DNA of 64,000 bases from positions 1 through 64,000 of the forward strand of contig JADKAW010000048.1 in the NCBI GenBank assembly GCA_016719055.1. The letters are read 5' to 3'. Under the pieces are notes generated by a model. The model saw only the letters and a list, made by a program, of their open reading frames with translations, was not told the origin of the DNA and ran no database searches. Origin of the DNA: Candidatus Rhodoferax mariagerensis. GTDB taxonomy: Bacteria > Pseudomonadota > Gammaproteobacteria > Burkholderiales > Burkholderiaceae_C. Positions 37,478 to 47,864 of the stretch are shown piece after piece. A program made the position numbers and the translations under genes. Positions within the stretch are counted from its first letter, which is position 1. Each line of letters opens with the position of its first letter.

Positions 37478-38899
37478 ATGAAACCCTTTATGAACGCCGA
37501 TTTCCTGTTGCCAGACGATTGCTCACGGCGGCTGTTTCACGACTACGCGGCAGCCATGCCGATCATCGACTATCACTGCCACCTGCCGCCCGTTGACATC
37601 GCCAGCAACGCCGGATTTAAGAACCTGGCCCATGCCTGGCTGGGCGGCGACCATTACAAATGGCGCGCCATGCGTTCCAACGGGGTGCTTGAGGCCGACA
37701 TCACCGGCCATGAGCCCGACTACGCCACCTTTCTGGCCTGGGCCCGGACCGTGCCCAGGCTGGTCGGCAACCCGCTTTACCACTGGACCCATCTGGAGCT
37801 GCAGCGCTACTTTGGCATCCAAGAGGCACTCACCGAAAAGACCGCCCCCGCCATCTGGGAGACCTGCAACGCGCAACTCAGTTCAGCCGAATTTGGTGCC
37901 CGTTCACTGCTGATGCGGATGAAGGTGCGCGCTGTCGGCACCACCGACGACCCGGCCGACAGCCTGGAGCACCACATCGCTTACGCAGCAGTGCGCCAAC
38001 CGGGTGAGACGGTGATGGTGCCCAGTTATCGTCCCGACCGGGCGCTGGCGGTGGACGATCTGAGCGTCTGGCAAAGTTACCTGCAGCGCCTGGGCGCGGC
38101 GGCCGATGTGGTCATTGACAGTTACCCGGCACTGATCCGGGCGCTGGATGCGCGCCATCAGACCTTTCACGACCTGGGTGCCCGAGCTTCTGACCACGGG
38201 CTGACGGCACCATTTGCCAGTTTTGCGCCTGAAGCCACGGTGCAGTCGATTTTTGCCCGCATGTTGCAAGGGCAGGCCCCCACGCCCGAAGAAAGCAATA
38301 TCTTCAAGACCGCCGTGCTGCTGGAAGTGGGTCGCATGAATGCACGCCGGGGCTGGGCCATGCAGTTGCACCTGGCCGCTGTTCGCAATCTGAATGGCGC
38401 CATGTTTGGCAAACTGGGGCCAGACACGGGTTATGACGCAGTCAATGACGAGCAAATCGCCAGCAAACTGGCCGCTTTCATGGACGCGCTGCAGCGTGAT
38501 GGCTTGTTGCCCAAGACCATTTTGTATTCGCTCAACCCCAATGATCTGGAGGTGCTGGGTACTGTGATGGGCTGTTTTCAGGACGGGTCCAGCCCCGGCA
38601 AGGTCCAGATGGGCTCGGCCTGGTGGTTCAACGACCACATCGAGGGCATGCGCCGCCAGATGGTCAGCCTAGGCAACCTGGGGCTGTTGTCGCGTTTTGT
38701 CGGCATGTTGACCGACTCGCGCAGCTTTTTGTCGTTCCCGCGCCATGAGTATTTCCGCCGTATTCTTTGTGGACTGGTGGGGGGCTGGATGGAGGCCGGT
38801 GAGATTCCGCCTGACTTCGACACCTTTGGTGCCATGGTGCAAGACATCAGTTTCAACAACGCCAAGAATTACTTTGCCATTCCCGGCGTCAACGACTAA
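37478..38899 (+). CDS. uxaC: Glucuronate isomerase
   Basis: A 473-residue enzyme that isomerises D-glucuronate to D-fructuronate (and galacturonate to tagaturonate). UxaC landmarks: MPIIDYHCHLPPVDIA with the HxH-type metal site, HAWLGGDHYKWRAMR, LMRMKVRAVGTTDDPAD, MQLHLAAVRNLN and FVGMLTDSRSFLSFPRHEYF. It starts the plus-strand arm uxaC-uxuB-uxuA. Confidence 0.95.
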   Translation: MKPFMNADFLLPDDCSRRLFHDYAAAMPIIDYHCHLPPVDIASNAGFKNLAHAWLGGDHYKWRAMRSNGVLEADITGHEPDYATFLAWARTVPRLVGNPLYHWTHLELQRYFGIQEALTEKTAPAIWETCNAQLSSAEFGARSLLMRMKVRAVGTTDDPADSLEHHIAYAAVRQPGETVMVPSYRPDRALAVDDLSVWQSYLQRLGAAADVVIDSYPALIRALDARHQTFHDLGARASDHGLTAPFASFAPEATVQSIFARMLQGQAPTPEESNIFKTAVLLEVGRMNARRGWAMQLHLAAVRNLNGAMFGKLGPDTGYDAVNDEQIASKLAAFMDALQRDGLLPKTILYSLNPNDLEVLGTVMGCFQDGSSPGKVQMGSAWWFNDHIEGMRRQMVSLGNLGLLSRFVGMLTDSRSFLSFPRHEYFRRILCGLVGGWMEAGEIPPDFDTFGAMVQDISFNNAKNYFAIPGVND

Positions 38900-38915
38900 T
38901 CCAGGACAGCCCCCG

Positions 38916-40379
38916 ATGAAACTCTGTAACGCAAGCCTTTCCCAGCTCCCCGCCAACGTCCAGCGCCCCGGCTATGACCGCAGCCAGGTTGCCAGGTCCA
39001 TCGTTCACCTGGGTGTCGGTGCCTTTCACCGCGCCCACCAGGCCATGTACACCCACGCCGTGCTGGCTTCGGGCGACCTGGCCTGGGGCATTGTGGGCGC
39101 CGGCATTGTGTCCTCGGGCATGAAAACCGCCCTGCAACCGCAAGACGGCCTGTACACCCTGGCGGCCATGGGTCCGGCAGGTGACCAGCTCCAGGTGATT
39201 GGTTCCATCCTCGAAGTACTCGGTGGCGAAGACGACGACGGCCAGTTGCTCGACATCATGCGTGCCCCCAGCACCCGCATCGTCAGCATGACGGTGACTG
39301 AAAAGGGCTATTACCTCGACCCCGCCACGGGCGACCTGCAATTGCAAATGCCCGCCATCCAGGCCGACCTGGCCAACCCGGCCATGCCCAAAACCATTCT
39401 GGGCCTGATCGTGCGCGCCTTGCAACACCGCAAAGCTGCCGCAATACCACCGTTTACCGTGCTGAGCTGCGACAACCTGCCCAGCAACGGCAAACGCGCC
39501 AAGGCTGCCGTGGTTGCCTTTGCCGAAGCGGCCGACGCCGAGTTGGCGGACTGGATCAAGCGTGAGGTGAGCTTTCCCTGCACCATGGTGGACCGCATCA
39601 CCCCAGCCACGACGGACGCCGACCGTGCCAATATCAGCGCCAAAATCGGTATGACGGATGCCTGGCCGGTGGTGACCGAAGAATTCTCGCAATGGGTGAT
39701 TGAAGACAACTTCACCATGGGGCGGCCCGACTGGGGAAAAGGCGGCGCGGTGTTCTCGGACGAGATCGAAGCCTGGGAAAACATGAAGCTGCGCTGCCTC
39801 AACGGCACCCACTCCACCCTGGCCTACCTGGGCCAGCTGACCGGGCGCGAAACTGTGGCGCAAGCCATGCAGCTGCCACTGATCACCAACTTGCTCGACG
39901 CCTTGTGGCTGGAGATCCGCGAAGTGCTGGTGGCCCCCAAGGGGGTTGACTCAGGCGCCTATGTAGAAAGCCTGAAACAGCGCTTTGGCAACCCGGCCAT
40001 TCAACACCGCACCGCCCAGATCGCGATGGACGGCTCGCAAAAGCTGCCGCAGCGCCTGCTCGCCACGCTGCGCGACCGCATTGCCGCCGGGCTGTCCTCA
40101 CCCACGCTGGCCACGGCCATTGCCGCCTGGATGCACTTTGCAGTCAAAGCCGCCCACACTCCCGGTGGCAAGCTCAACGACCCGTTGTCTGATGACATCC
40201 TGCTGAAGGCCAAAATCAGCCTGCAGCCCAATGAAATCGTGCGCAACCTGCTATCAATTCAGAATATTTTTGGCACTGATCTGATAAGCAACACCGGTTT
40301 TGTGGCCGAACTGGAAGCTGGCTTCTGCCAACTGGCACAAGACCCTGAAGTCGCCACGGCCTCGCAAGTTGTGCTGTGA
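38916..40379 (+). CDS. uxuB: Mannitol dehydrogenase family reductase, probably fructuronate reductase
   Basis: A 487-residue NAD-dependent polyol dehydrogenase. The N-terminal Rossmann part shows VHLGVGAFHRAHQAMYTHAV. The family signature lies around SCDNLPSNGKRAKAAVVAFA and CTMVDRITPATT. The catalytic helix is in MKLRCLNGTHSTLAYLG. Its position after uxaC and before uxuA indicates reduction of fructuronate to mannonate. The family alone does not separate UxuB from mannitol or tagaturonate enzymes. ATG at 38916, 17 bp after uxaC. Confidence 0.85.
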   Translation: MKLCNASLSQLPANVQRPGYDRSQVARSIVHLGVGAFHRAHQAMYTHAVLASGDLAWGIVGAGIVSSGMKTALQPQDGLYTLAAMGPAGDQLQVIGSILEVLGGEDDDGQLLDIMRAPSTRIVSMTVTEKGYYLDPATGDLQLQMPAIQADLANPAMPKTILGLIVRALQHRKAAAIPPFTVLSCDNLPSNGKRAKAAVVAFAEAADAELADWIKREVSFPCTMVDRITPATTDADRANISAKIGMTDAWPVVTEEFSQWVIEDNFTMGRPDWGKGGAVFSDEIEAWENMKLRCLNGTHSTLAYLGQLTGRETVAQAMQLPLITNLLDALWLEIREVLVAPKGVDSGAYVESLKQRFGNPAIQHRTAQIAMDGSQKLPQRLLATLRDRIAAGLSSPTLATAIAAWMHFAVKAAHTPGGKLNDPLSDDILLKAKISLQPNEIVRNLLSIQNIFGTDLISNTGFVAELEAGFCQLAQDPEVATASQVVL

Positions 40380-40429
40380 TCTGTCTGATTCACAGACTGA
40401 CCCCACCCCCTTTTTGAGGAATTGACCCC

Positions 40430-41482
40430 ATGAAAATGACTTTTCGCTGGTATGGCGAATCCGACCCGGTCAAGCTGGAATACATCCGCCAGATCCCCGG
40501 CATGTACGGCATTGTTTCAGCGATCTACGACGTGCCTGTGGGTGAAGTCTGGCCGCTGGACAAACTGCAGGCCCTGCGTGATCGCATCGAAGGCGCGGGT
40601 CTCAAGTTTGAAGTGGTCGAGAGTGTGCCCACGCACGAAGACATCAAACTCGGCAAACCCTCGCGCGACCGGCTGATTGCCAACTTTGCGCAAAACATTC
40701 GCAACTGTGCCGCGGTCGGTGTCAAGGTCATTTGCTACAACTTCATGCCGGTGTTTGACTGGACCCGCACCGAGATGGCCAAACAGCTGCCCGACGGCTC
40801 CTTCACCCTGGCCTTTGACGCCAAATCGGTGGCTGAGATTGACCCCGAAAAAGGCATTTCATTGCCCGGCTGGGACGCCAGCTACAAGCCCGAGCAACTC
40901 AAAAACCTGCTGGCCGAGTACAAGGCGGTCGATGAAGAAGCGCTGTGGGCCAACCTTGAATACTTTTTGAAAGCCATCATCCCGGTGGCCGCAGAAGTTG
41001 GCATCAAGATGGCCATGCACCCGGACGACCCGCCGCGGCCGATTTTTGGCCTGCCACGCATCGTCAAAAATCGTGACGACCTGGCGCGCCTGATCAAGAT
41101 CGTCGATTCAACAGCCAATGGCCTGACGCTGTGCTCGGGCTCACTCGGGGCGGACCTGTGCAACAACATCCCCTCCCTGGTGAAGGAATTTGGGGGCCAG
41201 GGGCGCATCCACTTTGGCCACTTGCGCAACGTCAAGGTCGAGCCCGATGGCACGTTTTACGAGTCCACCCACAACTCCTGCGACGGCTCACTGGACATGG
41301 CGGCCATCGTCAAGGCGTATCACGATGTCGGCTTTGAGGGCTACTGGCGCCCGGACCATGGCCGCATGATCTGGGGCGAGACCGGCAAACCGGGCTATGG
41401 CCTGTATGACCGGGCGCTCGGCGCGGTGTATCTGAACGGCTTGTGGGAGGCCACGGCCAAATTGGCGGCTCAGAGCCGCTGA
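40430..41482 (+). CDS. uxuA: Mannonate dehydratase
   Basis: A 350-residue enzyme that dehydrates D-mannonate to KDG. UxuA landmarks: [76 protein letters not shown] and [24 protein letters not shown]. It ends the plus-strand arm, and its product feeds KdgK and Eda on the other arm. Confidence 0.96.
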   Translation: MKMTFRWYGESDPVKLEYIRQIPGMYGIVSAIYDVPVGEVWPLDKLQALRDRIEGAGLKFEVVESVPTHEDIKLGKPSRDRLIANFAQNIRNCAAVGVKVICYNFMPVFDWTRTEMAKQLPDGSFTLAFDAKSVAEIDPEKGISLPGWDASYKPEQLKNLLAEYKAVDEEALWANLEYFLKAIIPVAAEVGIKMAMHPDDPPRPIFGLPRIVKNRDDLARLIKIVDSTANGLTLCSGSLGADLCNNIPSLVKEFGGQGRIHFGHLRNVKVEPDGTFYESTHNSCDGSLDMAAIVKAYHDVGFEGYWRPDHGRMIWGETGKPGYGLYDRALGAVYLNGLWEATAKLAAQSR

Positions 41483-41525
41483 GGCTGGTCTTGGCAGCAA
41501 GGCACTGGAGACGCCTTTCTTATCA

Positions 41526-41585
41526 ATTAAATTGGCCTCCAGCCCTTGTACTACCTGGGATGGTAGCTATCATTAGTGATAGCAA
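41526..41585 (-). repeat. Short interspersed repeat after uxuA, copy 11
   Basis: On the minus strand it reads AATGATAGCTACCATCCCAG then GTAGTACAAGGGCTGGAGGC. It lies 43 bp after the uxuA stop. Confidence 0.75.
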
Positions 41586-41602
41586 TCATGGGCCTGTGAC
41601 TG

Positions 41603-41629
41603 GCGCAGCAGCCGGTCCGGCTGCTGCGC
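41603..41629. terminator. Strong GC-rich hairpin after uxuA
   Basis: GCGCAGCAGCC and GGCTGCTGCGC form a perfect 11 bp stem with a 5-base loop. There is no T tract, so it may be a transcript-stabilising hairpin. Beyond it, 41640-41830 holds no recognisable gene. Confidence 0.5.
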
Positions 41630-41831
41630 TGAGACGCTGGTGGGCGGTTTGGGCGTGGTGAATGCCAAAGTCAGGCAACTATGCCGGCGAACCGTTCGAG
41701 AGCGGCTGACCCGGTTTGAGCCGTCAAATTTGGCATGTGACAGAGAAATCTGATGCTAAAAAAGCCCAGAACTCTCCACGGGCGTCAGCGAGCGGTTTTC
41801 TGCATGGGGGCAACGCAGCGTAAAGTGTCGG

Positions 41832-41933
41832 TCACGAAATTACGCACACAAAAAAATGCACATGTCCGTTCAGGCTGGAGTCAAACTGACGGATGAAAGC
41901 CACGGCGTCGATGTGCAGGGCGGTCTTGTCCGC
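41832..41933 (-). pseudogene. IS91-family transposase remnant (HUH-motif region)
   Basis: The minus strand encodes ALHIDAVAFIRQFDSSLNGH followed by VHFFVCVI. This matches the IS91-type catalytic block (VxFIHRFGxxLNxHxHFHxxVxDG), with one histidine replaced (HFF instead of HFH) and a stop soon after. About 34 codons remain. It is not contiguous with the zinc-binding fragment at 2400-2580. Confidence 0.55.
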
Positions 41934-42091
41934 CTGGGCTGCAACAGCACTTCTGGTTTGCAGTTTTTGAGCCGTGCCTGTTGACGGGAAATTGGGCGTT
42001 CTGGGCATTGCTTGGGCCATTGACTGCAACACTTGACGTGAGCCATACTCTGTTGAGACTGGTTAGTTTTCCCAATATTTTTGGAGAGCCC

Positions 42092-42943
42092 ATGCGACAC
42101 CGTATTTTTTCTTTGCTGTTATTGATGTTTGGTCTGATCCCGTTCAGCCTGGCTTTGGCCGCAAGTGACCCCAATGACACGCCGCGCAGCAAGGATCCGG
42201 ACATTTTTACCCGCATGCCCGGTTTTCGCATTTCCAGTTACGAGGCATTGGAATTTGACCGGTATGAATTCAAGACAGGGGCTGCTAAAACGGAAAGTGT
42301 GGAAGGCCGTCGTACTGCGCTTTCATACACTGCCAAAGAAGGGTTGTCCCATCCAAGCGGCCTCCAGGTTATCCGCAATTACGTCAATGCAGCCAAGACT
42401 GTCGGGGGCGGGCAGGTCTATGAATATGAAGACGGCGGAACCCATTATTCGACGATCCGGATCCTGAAAGAGGGCGTCGAAATCTGGGTCGAGGTTTCCG
42501 GGGCCAACAATGGGATGTACAACGTTCAGTTGGTCAGCAAACAACTCATGAAACAGGAAGTGCTCGCCAATGCCGCAGCCCTGTCCAGCGGCATCAAGGA
42601 AACGGGTCGCGTGGCGGTTTACGGCATTTATTTTGACACCGGAAAGGCGGATTTGAAACCCGCTTCTGACCCGGCTATGGCAGAAATTGTGAAGATGCTC
42701 AAAGCCGACACCCATCTCAAGATTCATGTGGTGGGTCATACCGACAATGCCGGGGAGTTTGCCAACAACATCAAACTCTCGCAGGATCGCGCTGCCTCAG
42801 TGGTGAATGCCCTGGTAAGCAAACACCAGATTGCGGCAACTCGGCTCAACCCGTTTGGTGCTGGGCCAACATCGCCCGTCGTTTCCAACAAGACCGATGA
42901 AGGCAAGGCCAAAAACCGCCGGGTTGAACTGGTGGGCCAGTAG
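42092..42943 (+). CDS. OmpA-family protein
   Basis: A 283-residue secreted or outer-membrane protein. The signal peptide (RIFSLLLLMFGLIPFSLALA) ends near ALAAS. The middle part is unassigned. The C-terminal ~110 residues form an OmpA-like peptidoglycan-binding domain: VYGIYFDTGKADLKP, IHVVGHTDNAGEFANN, LSQDRAASVVNAL and KNRRVELVGQ. The start at 42092 has GGAGAG 5 bases upstream. It precedes the binding-protein/kinase operon by 90 bp. Confidence 0.9.
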   Translation: MRHRIFSLLLLMFGLIPFSLALAASDPNDTPRSKDPDIFTRMPGFRISSYEALEFDRYEFKTGAAKTESVEGRRTALSYTAKEGLSHPSGLQVIRNYVNAAKTVGGGQVYEYEDGGTHYSTIRILKEGVEIWVEVSGANNGMYNVQLVSKQLMKQEVLANAAALSSGIKETGRVAVYGIYFDTGKADLKPASDPAMAEIVKMLKADTHLKIHVVGHTDNAGEFANNIKLSQDRAASVVNALVSKHQIAATRLNPFGAGPTSPVVSNKTDEGKAKNRRVELVGQ

Positions 42944-43033
42944 CCAGCGAAACCGGGAGGCGTTGCGTTAAGGATCTTTATTGGCTGCGGGAAAACTGGG
43001 TAACTTGGCAAACACTTAATCTGGAGATTAGTC

Positions 43034-43867
43034 ATGTTTAGCAGGCGTCATTTTCTGGGGGTTCCCGCGGCTATGGCCATGCTCGGCAGCAGGCCTGCCG
43101 CACTTGCCGCCGACAAGCCCATGCGTCTGGGTACCTTGCCGGTGGTTTCGACGCGCACGGCCTATGAAATTTATCACCCCCTGTTAGCGCATTTGGAAAA
43201 GGCTTTTAATCAATCCGTGATCCTGGAGACGCCGCCGAATTTCAAGGCAATGTACCAGCGCGTCCAGGAAAACGGTTTCGACCTGTTGGTCAGCCCCCCG
43301 CACATCGCCCGGCTGGCGCAAAAGAAGCTTGGCTGGCATCCGTTAGTCATGTGCCAGCCGGAGCATCACTCCGTGCTGCTGGCCATGGAAGCCAATGGCC
43401 CTGCCAATCTGGAAGCGCTGAGGGGCGGCACCCTTGCGGTGCTTGACAACAGCGCTCTGGTGGCGATGATCATGATGGATGCCTTGTCGAAAAGGGGCTT
43501 GATGATGGACCGCGACTTCAAGGTCATCGAAACACGCAGCTACGAAAGCAGTCAAATCGCGGTGAAGCAGGGCGTGGCCCAAGCCATGATTTCCCGCAGC
43601 CAGGGTTTCATTGACCCGAATGCGCGTGACCGCATGAAGGTACTGTTCGAAGCGGGGGCCTTGCCGGGCTATGTGTTCATTGCTGCGCCGGCCACCTCGA
43701 AAGACCAGCTGCAGAACCTGCGCTCGGAACTGCTCACGTTCGGCGCTGCGCCCGCGGCCAGGCCGTTCCTGGAAAAGCTTGGGTACGACTCGGTGGCGGT
43801 TGCGACCGAGGACGCCATGCGACGCTTGGACCCCTACCTGGCCACGACCGAATCCAAGTTGAAATAA
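43034..43867 (+). CDS. PhnD-like phosphate/phosphonate-type substrate-binding protein
   Basis: A 277-residue exported protein. It has a signal peptide with a twin-Arg start ([16 protein letters not shown]). The mature part looks like the PhnD/SBP_bac_12 fold: [56 protein letters not shown] and [15 protein letters not shown]. No ABC permease or ATPase gene is adjacent. Instead a hybrid kinase gene starts 23 bp downstream, so a sensory rather than transport role is likely. Confidence 0.85.
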   Translation: MFSRRHFLGVPAAMAMLGSRPAALAADKPMRLGTLPVVSTRTAYEIYHPLLAHLEKAFNQSVILETPPNFKAMYQRVQENGFDLLVSPPHIARLAQKKLGWHPLVMCQPEHHSVLLAMEANGPANLEALRGGTLAVLDNSALVAMIMMDALSKRGLMMDRDFKVIETRSYESSQIAVKQGVAQAMISRSQGFIDPNARDRMKVLFEAGALPGYVFIAAPATSKDQLQNLRSELLTFGAAPAARPFLEKLGYDSVAVATEDAMRRLDPYLATTESKLK

Positions 43868-43890
43868 TCAATCCACGGCAGCACAATGTT

Positions 43891-46551
43891 GTGATGCATT
43901 TTTCTCTTCGCGCCAAGCTGGTCTTTGGTGCGGTACTCATCCAGAGTGCCGTTCTGGCCTTGATCATCTACAACGCCAACCGCATCGCCCAGGATTTTCT
44001 CCAGGATCAGGTCCGTATCCGGGTGGAAACCATCCTTCCATTGTTGAACTCGGCGATTTCCGGACCGCTGGCGCAACACGATTACTCCACGCTCGCCGAC
44101 ATTCTTATTGAGATTCGCCAGGCGCAGGCCATTGACCATATCTATGTCATGGACACCGAGGGGCGTCTTGTCGGCGAGGCAGGTGATCTGAAGAACAATG
44201 ATCGCCATGAGGCTGATGTCGGACTCGAAGACACCAACCAGGATGGGCTTATTGCCAAGGATCAGGCGATCACCATCAATGGCCAGATCGTGGGCAAGCT
44301 GCATTACGCCATGTCGGTTGAATTCCTGCAGGCAGCTCGCGATTCGTTGGCCAGGCAGAACGGACTGATTGCCATTGCCGGCACACTCTTTGCAAGCATC
44401 TTGCTGTCTCTGTACAACTGGTGGCTGACACGCAACCTGATTCGGCTGCGCTTGGCCGCGCAGCGTATTGGCAAGGGTGAATACGGCACAGAGAGTGGCG
44501 TTTCACCTGCCGAACATGACGAAATTGCCCAGCTTGCCCAGGCTTTCGATGTCATGAGCCGGCAGATTAAGGACAGCCAAGAAGCCTTGCTGAAAGAAAT
44601 CGAAGAACGTAAGCAAACTGACAAGCTGCTGCGTGAAAACGCCGTTGAACTCGAAAAACACCGTGATCATCTGGCGTCTCTCGTTGCCCAGCGGACGACG
44701 GATCTCCTTGCCGCCAAAGATGCCGCCGAAGCCGCCAACCAGGCGAAGAGCAGTTTCCTCGCCAACATGTCGCACGAGATCCGCACGCCGCTCAATGCCA
44801 TCCTTGGCCTCACCCATATGTTGCGTGGTGAAGCCTCCCCCACGCAAGTCGAGCGGCTAAGCAAGATCGACTCGGCCGGCAAACATCTGCTCTCGATCAT
44901 CAACGACATCCTGGATATCTCAAAGATCGAGGCTGGCAAACTGCAACTCGAACACAGCGACTTTCACATCTCGGCAGCGCTCGATCATGTTTACTCGCTA
45001 CTCGCCGAGACCGCGCGCATCAAGGGGCTGGAGATACGCCTCGACCCGGATAGCGTGCCAGTCTGGCTGCGTGGCGATGTGATGCGCCTGCGCCAGGGAC
45101 TGCTCAACTACGCCAGCAACGCCCTCAAGTTTACAGAGCGAGGCCACGTTACCCTTGCTGCCAAACTTTTGGAAGAACAGGGTGACGAACTGCTCATCCG
45201 CTTCGAAGTCAGCGACACCGGCAGCGGCATCCCGCCGGAAAAGCTCGCCGTGCTGTTCCAACCCTTCACTCAGGCCGACGTCTCGACCACCCGCAAACAT
45301 GGCGGCACCGGACTGGGGCTGGTCATCACCCGCCGCCTGGCCGAACTCATGGGCGGCGAGGCGGGCGCTGAAAGTACGCCGGGACAGGGCAGCACCTTCT
45401 GGTTCACGTCCCGCCTGCAACGCGGGCAGGGGATGCAGCCACGCCCCGAATGCGCCGTGACCGACGCCGAACAGCAGTTGCGCAGCCGATTGCAGCGTGC
45501 CCGCTTGCTGCTGGCGGAGGATAACGCCGTCAATCGTGAGGTGGCGCTTGAACTGCTGCGCGGCGTCGGCCTCGCCGTCGATGTCGCCGAGGACGGCGTC
45601 ATGGCCCTTGAGCAGGCACGCCAGCACCGCTACGACCTGGTGCTGATGGATATCCAGATGCCAAACATGGACGGTCTCCAAGCCACCCGCGCCATCCGCG
45701 CTCTGTCGGGCTGGCAAAACATCCCCATCCTCGCCATCACCGCCAACGCCTTCGACGAAGACCGCCTGGCGGCGAAGCTGGCAGGCATGAACGACCACAT
45801 CGCCAAGCCGGTCGATCCGGATCAGCTCTACGCCACGCTGCTCAAGTGGTTGCCGGCTGCAGCGCAAGAAGTCGGCGCTGGCGCAACAGCGACTGAGGCT
45901 AGCACAGCCCGACGCGATGCACCTCCAGCCGAGCCTGACACCGAGGCAGAGGCCGCGCTGCGAGCACGGCTGGCGGCGATCGTCGATCTCAATCTGGCAG
46001 CGGGCCTGCGGCTGGTGGGTGGCAAGCTGGAAAGCTGCCGTCGTATCCTCATGCTGTTTGCCGACGGCCACGGCGATGATGTGCCTCGCCTCACCCAGCT
46101 GATCGGGCAGAACAATCTGGTCGCCGCCGAGAAGCTTGCCCATGCGCTCAAAGGCGCCGCGGGCAACGTCGGCGCGCTGCCCATCCATGCGCTCGCCACC
46201 ACACTGGATGCCGCTCTCAAGCGCGGCGACCGCCCGGCGGCAGAAGACGCGCTGACTCCGCTGGCCGGGCGCCTGGCCAGACTGATTGAAGCCTTGCAGG
46301 CCGCGCTGGCCGAGTCGGTGCCGCATCAAACCGTAGCGGCCGCGGCCGTACAGACCGCCGAGCAAGGCCAGCTGATCCGGGAATTGCTGGCGCTGCTTGA
46401 AGCCGGCGACAGCCGCGCCCGCCACCTGCTGACCATGCAGCGTGCCGACCTCGAAGCAGCACTGGGCAGCGCTCTCATCTCTGCCGTGGAACACGCCGTT
46501 CAGCGTTTCAACTATCCTCTGGCCATGCGTCTGCTGCAAGAACAATCATGA
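43891..46551 (+). CDS. Hybrid sensor histidine kinase with receiver and Hpt domains
   Basis: An 886-residue membrane kinase. Order: membrane helix 1 ([17 protein letters not shown]), a periplasmic sensor of ~130 residues, helix 2 ([20 protein letters not shown]), HAMP, coiled coil, HisKA (H-box [18 protein letters not shown] near residue 295), HATPase ([42 protein letters not shown]), receiver ([12 protein letters not shown]; acceptor Asp in [13 protein letters not shown]), and Hpt with [14 protein letters not shown]. The full phosphorelay is thus in one chain. The preceding binding protein is a likely partner of the periplasmic domain. It overlaps the next gene by 4 bases. Confidence 0.95.
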   Translation: MMHFSLRAKLVFGAVLIQSAVLALIIYNANRIAQDFLQDQVRIRVETILPLLNSAISGPLAQHDYSTLADILIEIRQAQAIDHIYVMDTEGRLVGEAGDLKNNDRHEADVGLEDTNQDGLIAKDQAITINGQIVGKLHYAMSVEFLQAARDSLARQNGLIAIAGTLFASILLSLYNWWLTRNLIRLRLAAQRIGKGEYGTESGVSPAEHDEIAQLAQAFDVMSRQIKDSQEALLKEIEERKQTDKLLRENAVELEKHRDHLASLVAQRTTDLLAAKDAAEAANQAKSSFLANMSHEIRTPLNAILGLTHMLRGEASPTQVERLSKIDSAGKHLLSIINDILDISKIEAGKLQLEHSDFHISAALDHVYSLLAETARIKGLEIRLDPDSVPVWLRGDVMRLRQGLLNYASNALKFTERGHVTLAAKLLEEQGDELLIRFEVSDTGSGIPPEKLAVLFQPFTQADVSTTRKHGGTGLGLVITRRLAELMGGEAGAESTPGQGSTFWFTSRLQRGQGMQPRPECAVTDAEQQLRSRLQRARLLLAEDNAVNREVALELLRGVGLAVDVAEDGVMALEQARQHRYDLVLMDIQMPNMDGLQATRAIRALSGWQNIPILAITANAFDEDRLAAKLAGMNDHIAKPVDPDQLYATLLKWLPAAAQEVGAGATATEASTARRDAPPAEPDTEAEAALRARLAAIVDLNLAAGLRLVGGKLESCRRILMLFADGHGDDVPRLTQLIGQNNLVAAEKLAHALKGAAGNVGALPIHALATTLDAALKRGDRPAAEDALTPLAGRLARLIEALQAALAESVPHQTVAAAAVQTAEQGQLIRELLALLEAGDSRARHLLTMQRADLEAALGSALISAVEHAVQRFNYPLAMRLLQEQS

Positions 46552-47669
46552 ATTCGCCTGCCACCCTGCTGATTGTGGACGACCAGCCCGAGAATCTCGC
46601 CGCGCTGGGCGACCTGCTTGAACCGCATTACCGAGTGATCGCGGCGACGACGGGCAGGCGTGCCTTGCAACTGGCTGTATCCGAGTCGCCCCCTGACCTG
46701 ATCCTGCTTGACGTGACGATGCCGGAGATGGACGGCTACCAGATGCTAGGGCACCTGCGCGCAGACCCGGCGACGCATGACATTCCGGTGATCTTCGTCA
46801 CCGGGCGCGATGCCGAGCTCGACGAGGAACACGGCCTGAAGCTTGGTGCGGCCGACTACATCACCAAACCAATCCGCCCGGCGATCGTGCTTGCCCGCGT
46901 GCTGACCCAGCTGGAAAACAAGCAAGCGCGTGACCTGCTGAAAAATCAGAATACCTGGCTGGCTGCCGAGGTGGAACGGCGCATGCACGACAACGAGCTC
47001 AGCCAGGACGCCAGTCTGCATGCGCTGGCGTCGCTCGCTGAAACGCGCGACAAAGACACCGGTAACCACCTGAGCCGCACCCAGTCTTACGTTGCGCTGC
47101 TGGTCGAGGCGCTTGGGCAACAGCCCGACTACGCTGCACAAATGCCCTGGGGACAGCCCAAGCTGATCGTGCGCGCGGCACCCTTGCACGATATCGGCAA
47201 AGTCGGCATTCCCGACCACATCCTGAACAAGCCTGGCAAGCTGACGGCCGAGGAATTCTCGATCATGCAGACGCACAGCCGCATGGGCGGGGAGGCGATC
47301 GATGTGGCTATCAGCCGGGTGGTGGAAGCTGACCATTCACCGTTGGCCGGTGACAGGACCGGCTTGTCGTTTCTTGTCGTGGCCAGCATGATTGCCCGCT
47401 GGCACCACGAGCGCTGGGATGGCAAGGGTTATCCGGACGCGCTGGTCGGTGGGGCGATTCCCCTGCCAGCGCGCATCATGGCAGTGGCCGATGTCTACGA
47501 CGCCCTGATTTCGCCGCGCATTTACAAACCCGCCCTGCCGCACACGGAAGCGGTGGCGATCATCCGCGCCGGGCGCTGCGCGCAATTCGATCCCGGCCTG
47601 GTTGATGTTTTTGAAGGCTTGCATGAACGGTTTGAGGAAATCGCCCATCGGTTTGGCGACAGTGACTGA
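46548..47669 (+). CDS. Response regulator with HD-GYP c-di-GMP phosphodiesterase domain
   Basis: A 373-residue protein. The N-terminal receiver ([18 protein letters not shown]; acceptor Asp in [13 protein letters not shown]; Lys in [10 protein letters not shown]) is joined through a short coil to an HD-GYP domain: [20 protein letters not shown], the downstream [13 protein letters not shown] and [19 protein letters not shown]. The GYP triad is intact, so hydrolysis of c-di-GMP is expected. It starts inside the kinase stop (ATGA), which makes kinase and regulator a coupled pair. Confidence 0.94.
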   Translation: MNSPATLLIVDDQPENLAALGDLLEPHYRVIAATTGRRALQLAVSESPPDLILLDVTMPEMDGYQMLGHLRADPATHDIPVIFVTGRDAELDEEHGLKLGAADYITKPIRPAIVLARVLTQLENKQARDLLKNQNTWLAAEVERRMHDNELSQDASLHALASLAETRDKDTGNHLSRTQSYVALLVEALGQQPDYAAQMPWGQPKLIVRAAPLHDIGKVGIPDHILNKPGKLTAEEFSIMQTHSRMGGEAIDVAISRVVEADHSPLAGDRTGLSFLVVASMIARWHHERWDGKGYPDALVGGAIPLPARIMAVADVYDALISPRIYKPALPHTEAVAIIRAGRCAQFDPGLVDVFEGLHERFEEIAHRFGDSD

Positions 47670-47864
47670 GGCTCTGCGTGGCCCAGTTGCCCCCTTCAGC
47701 GCAGCGCTTTGGCTTGGTTGCTGGGGCTTTGAGGCCCTTTTCAATTTTAGAAACCGGAAAAATCAAGGACATCCCCTCGGGTCAGTAGACTTTCGCAAAA
47801 TCGGCAATCCGGCGTCCGACAGCCTCCTAGAATTCGATGCTGCCGTACTCCAAAAGGAAAACGA

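Noticed and set aside
40246..40300. Possible further repeat copy in the fructuronate reductase gene (CTATCAATTCAGAATATTTT)
   Set aside because: The core TAGCT...AGCGC...AAGGGCTAG is missing, and the encoded residues fit the normal C-terminus of the family.
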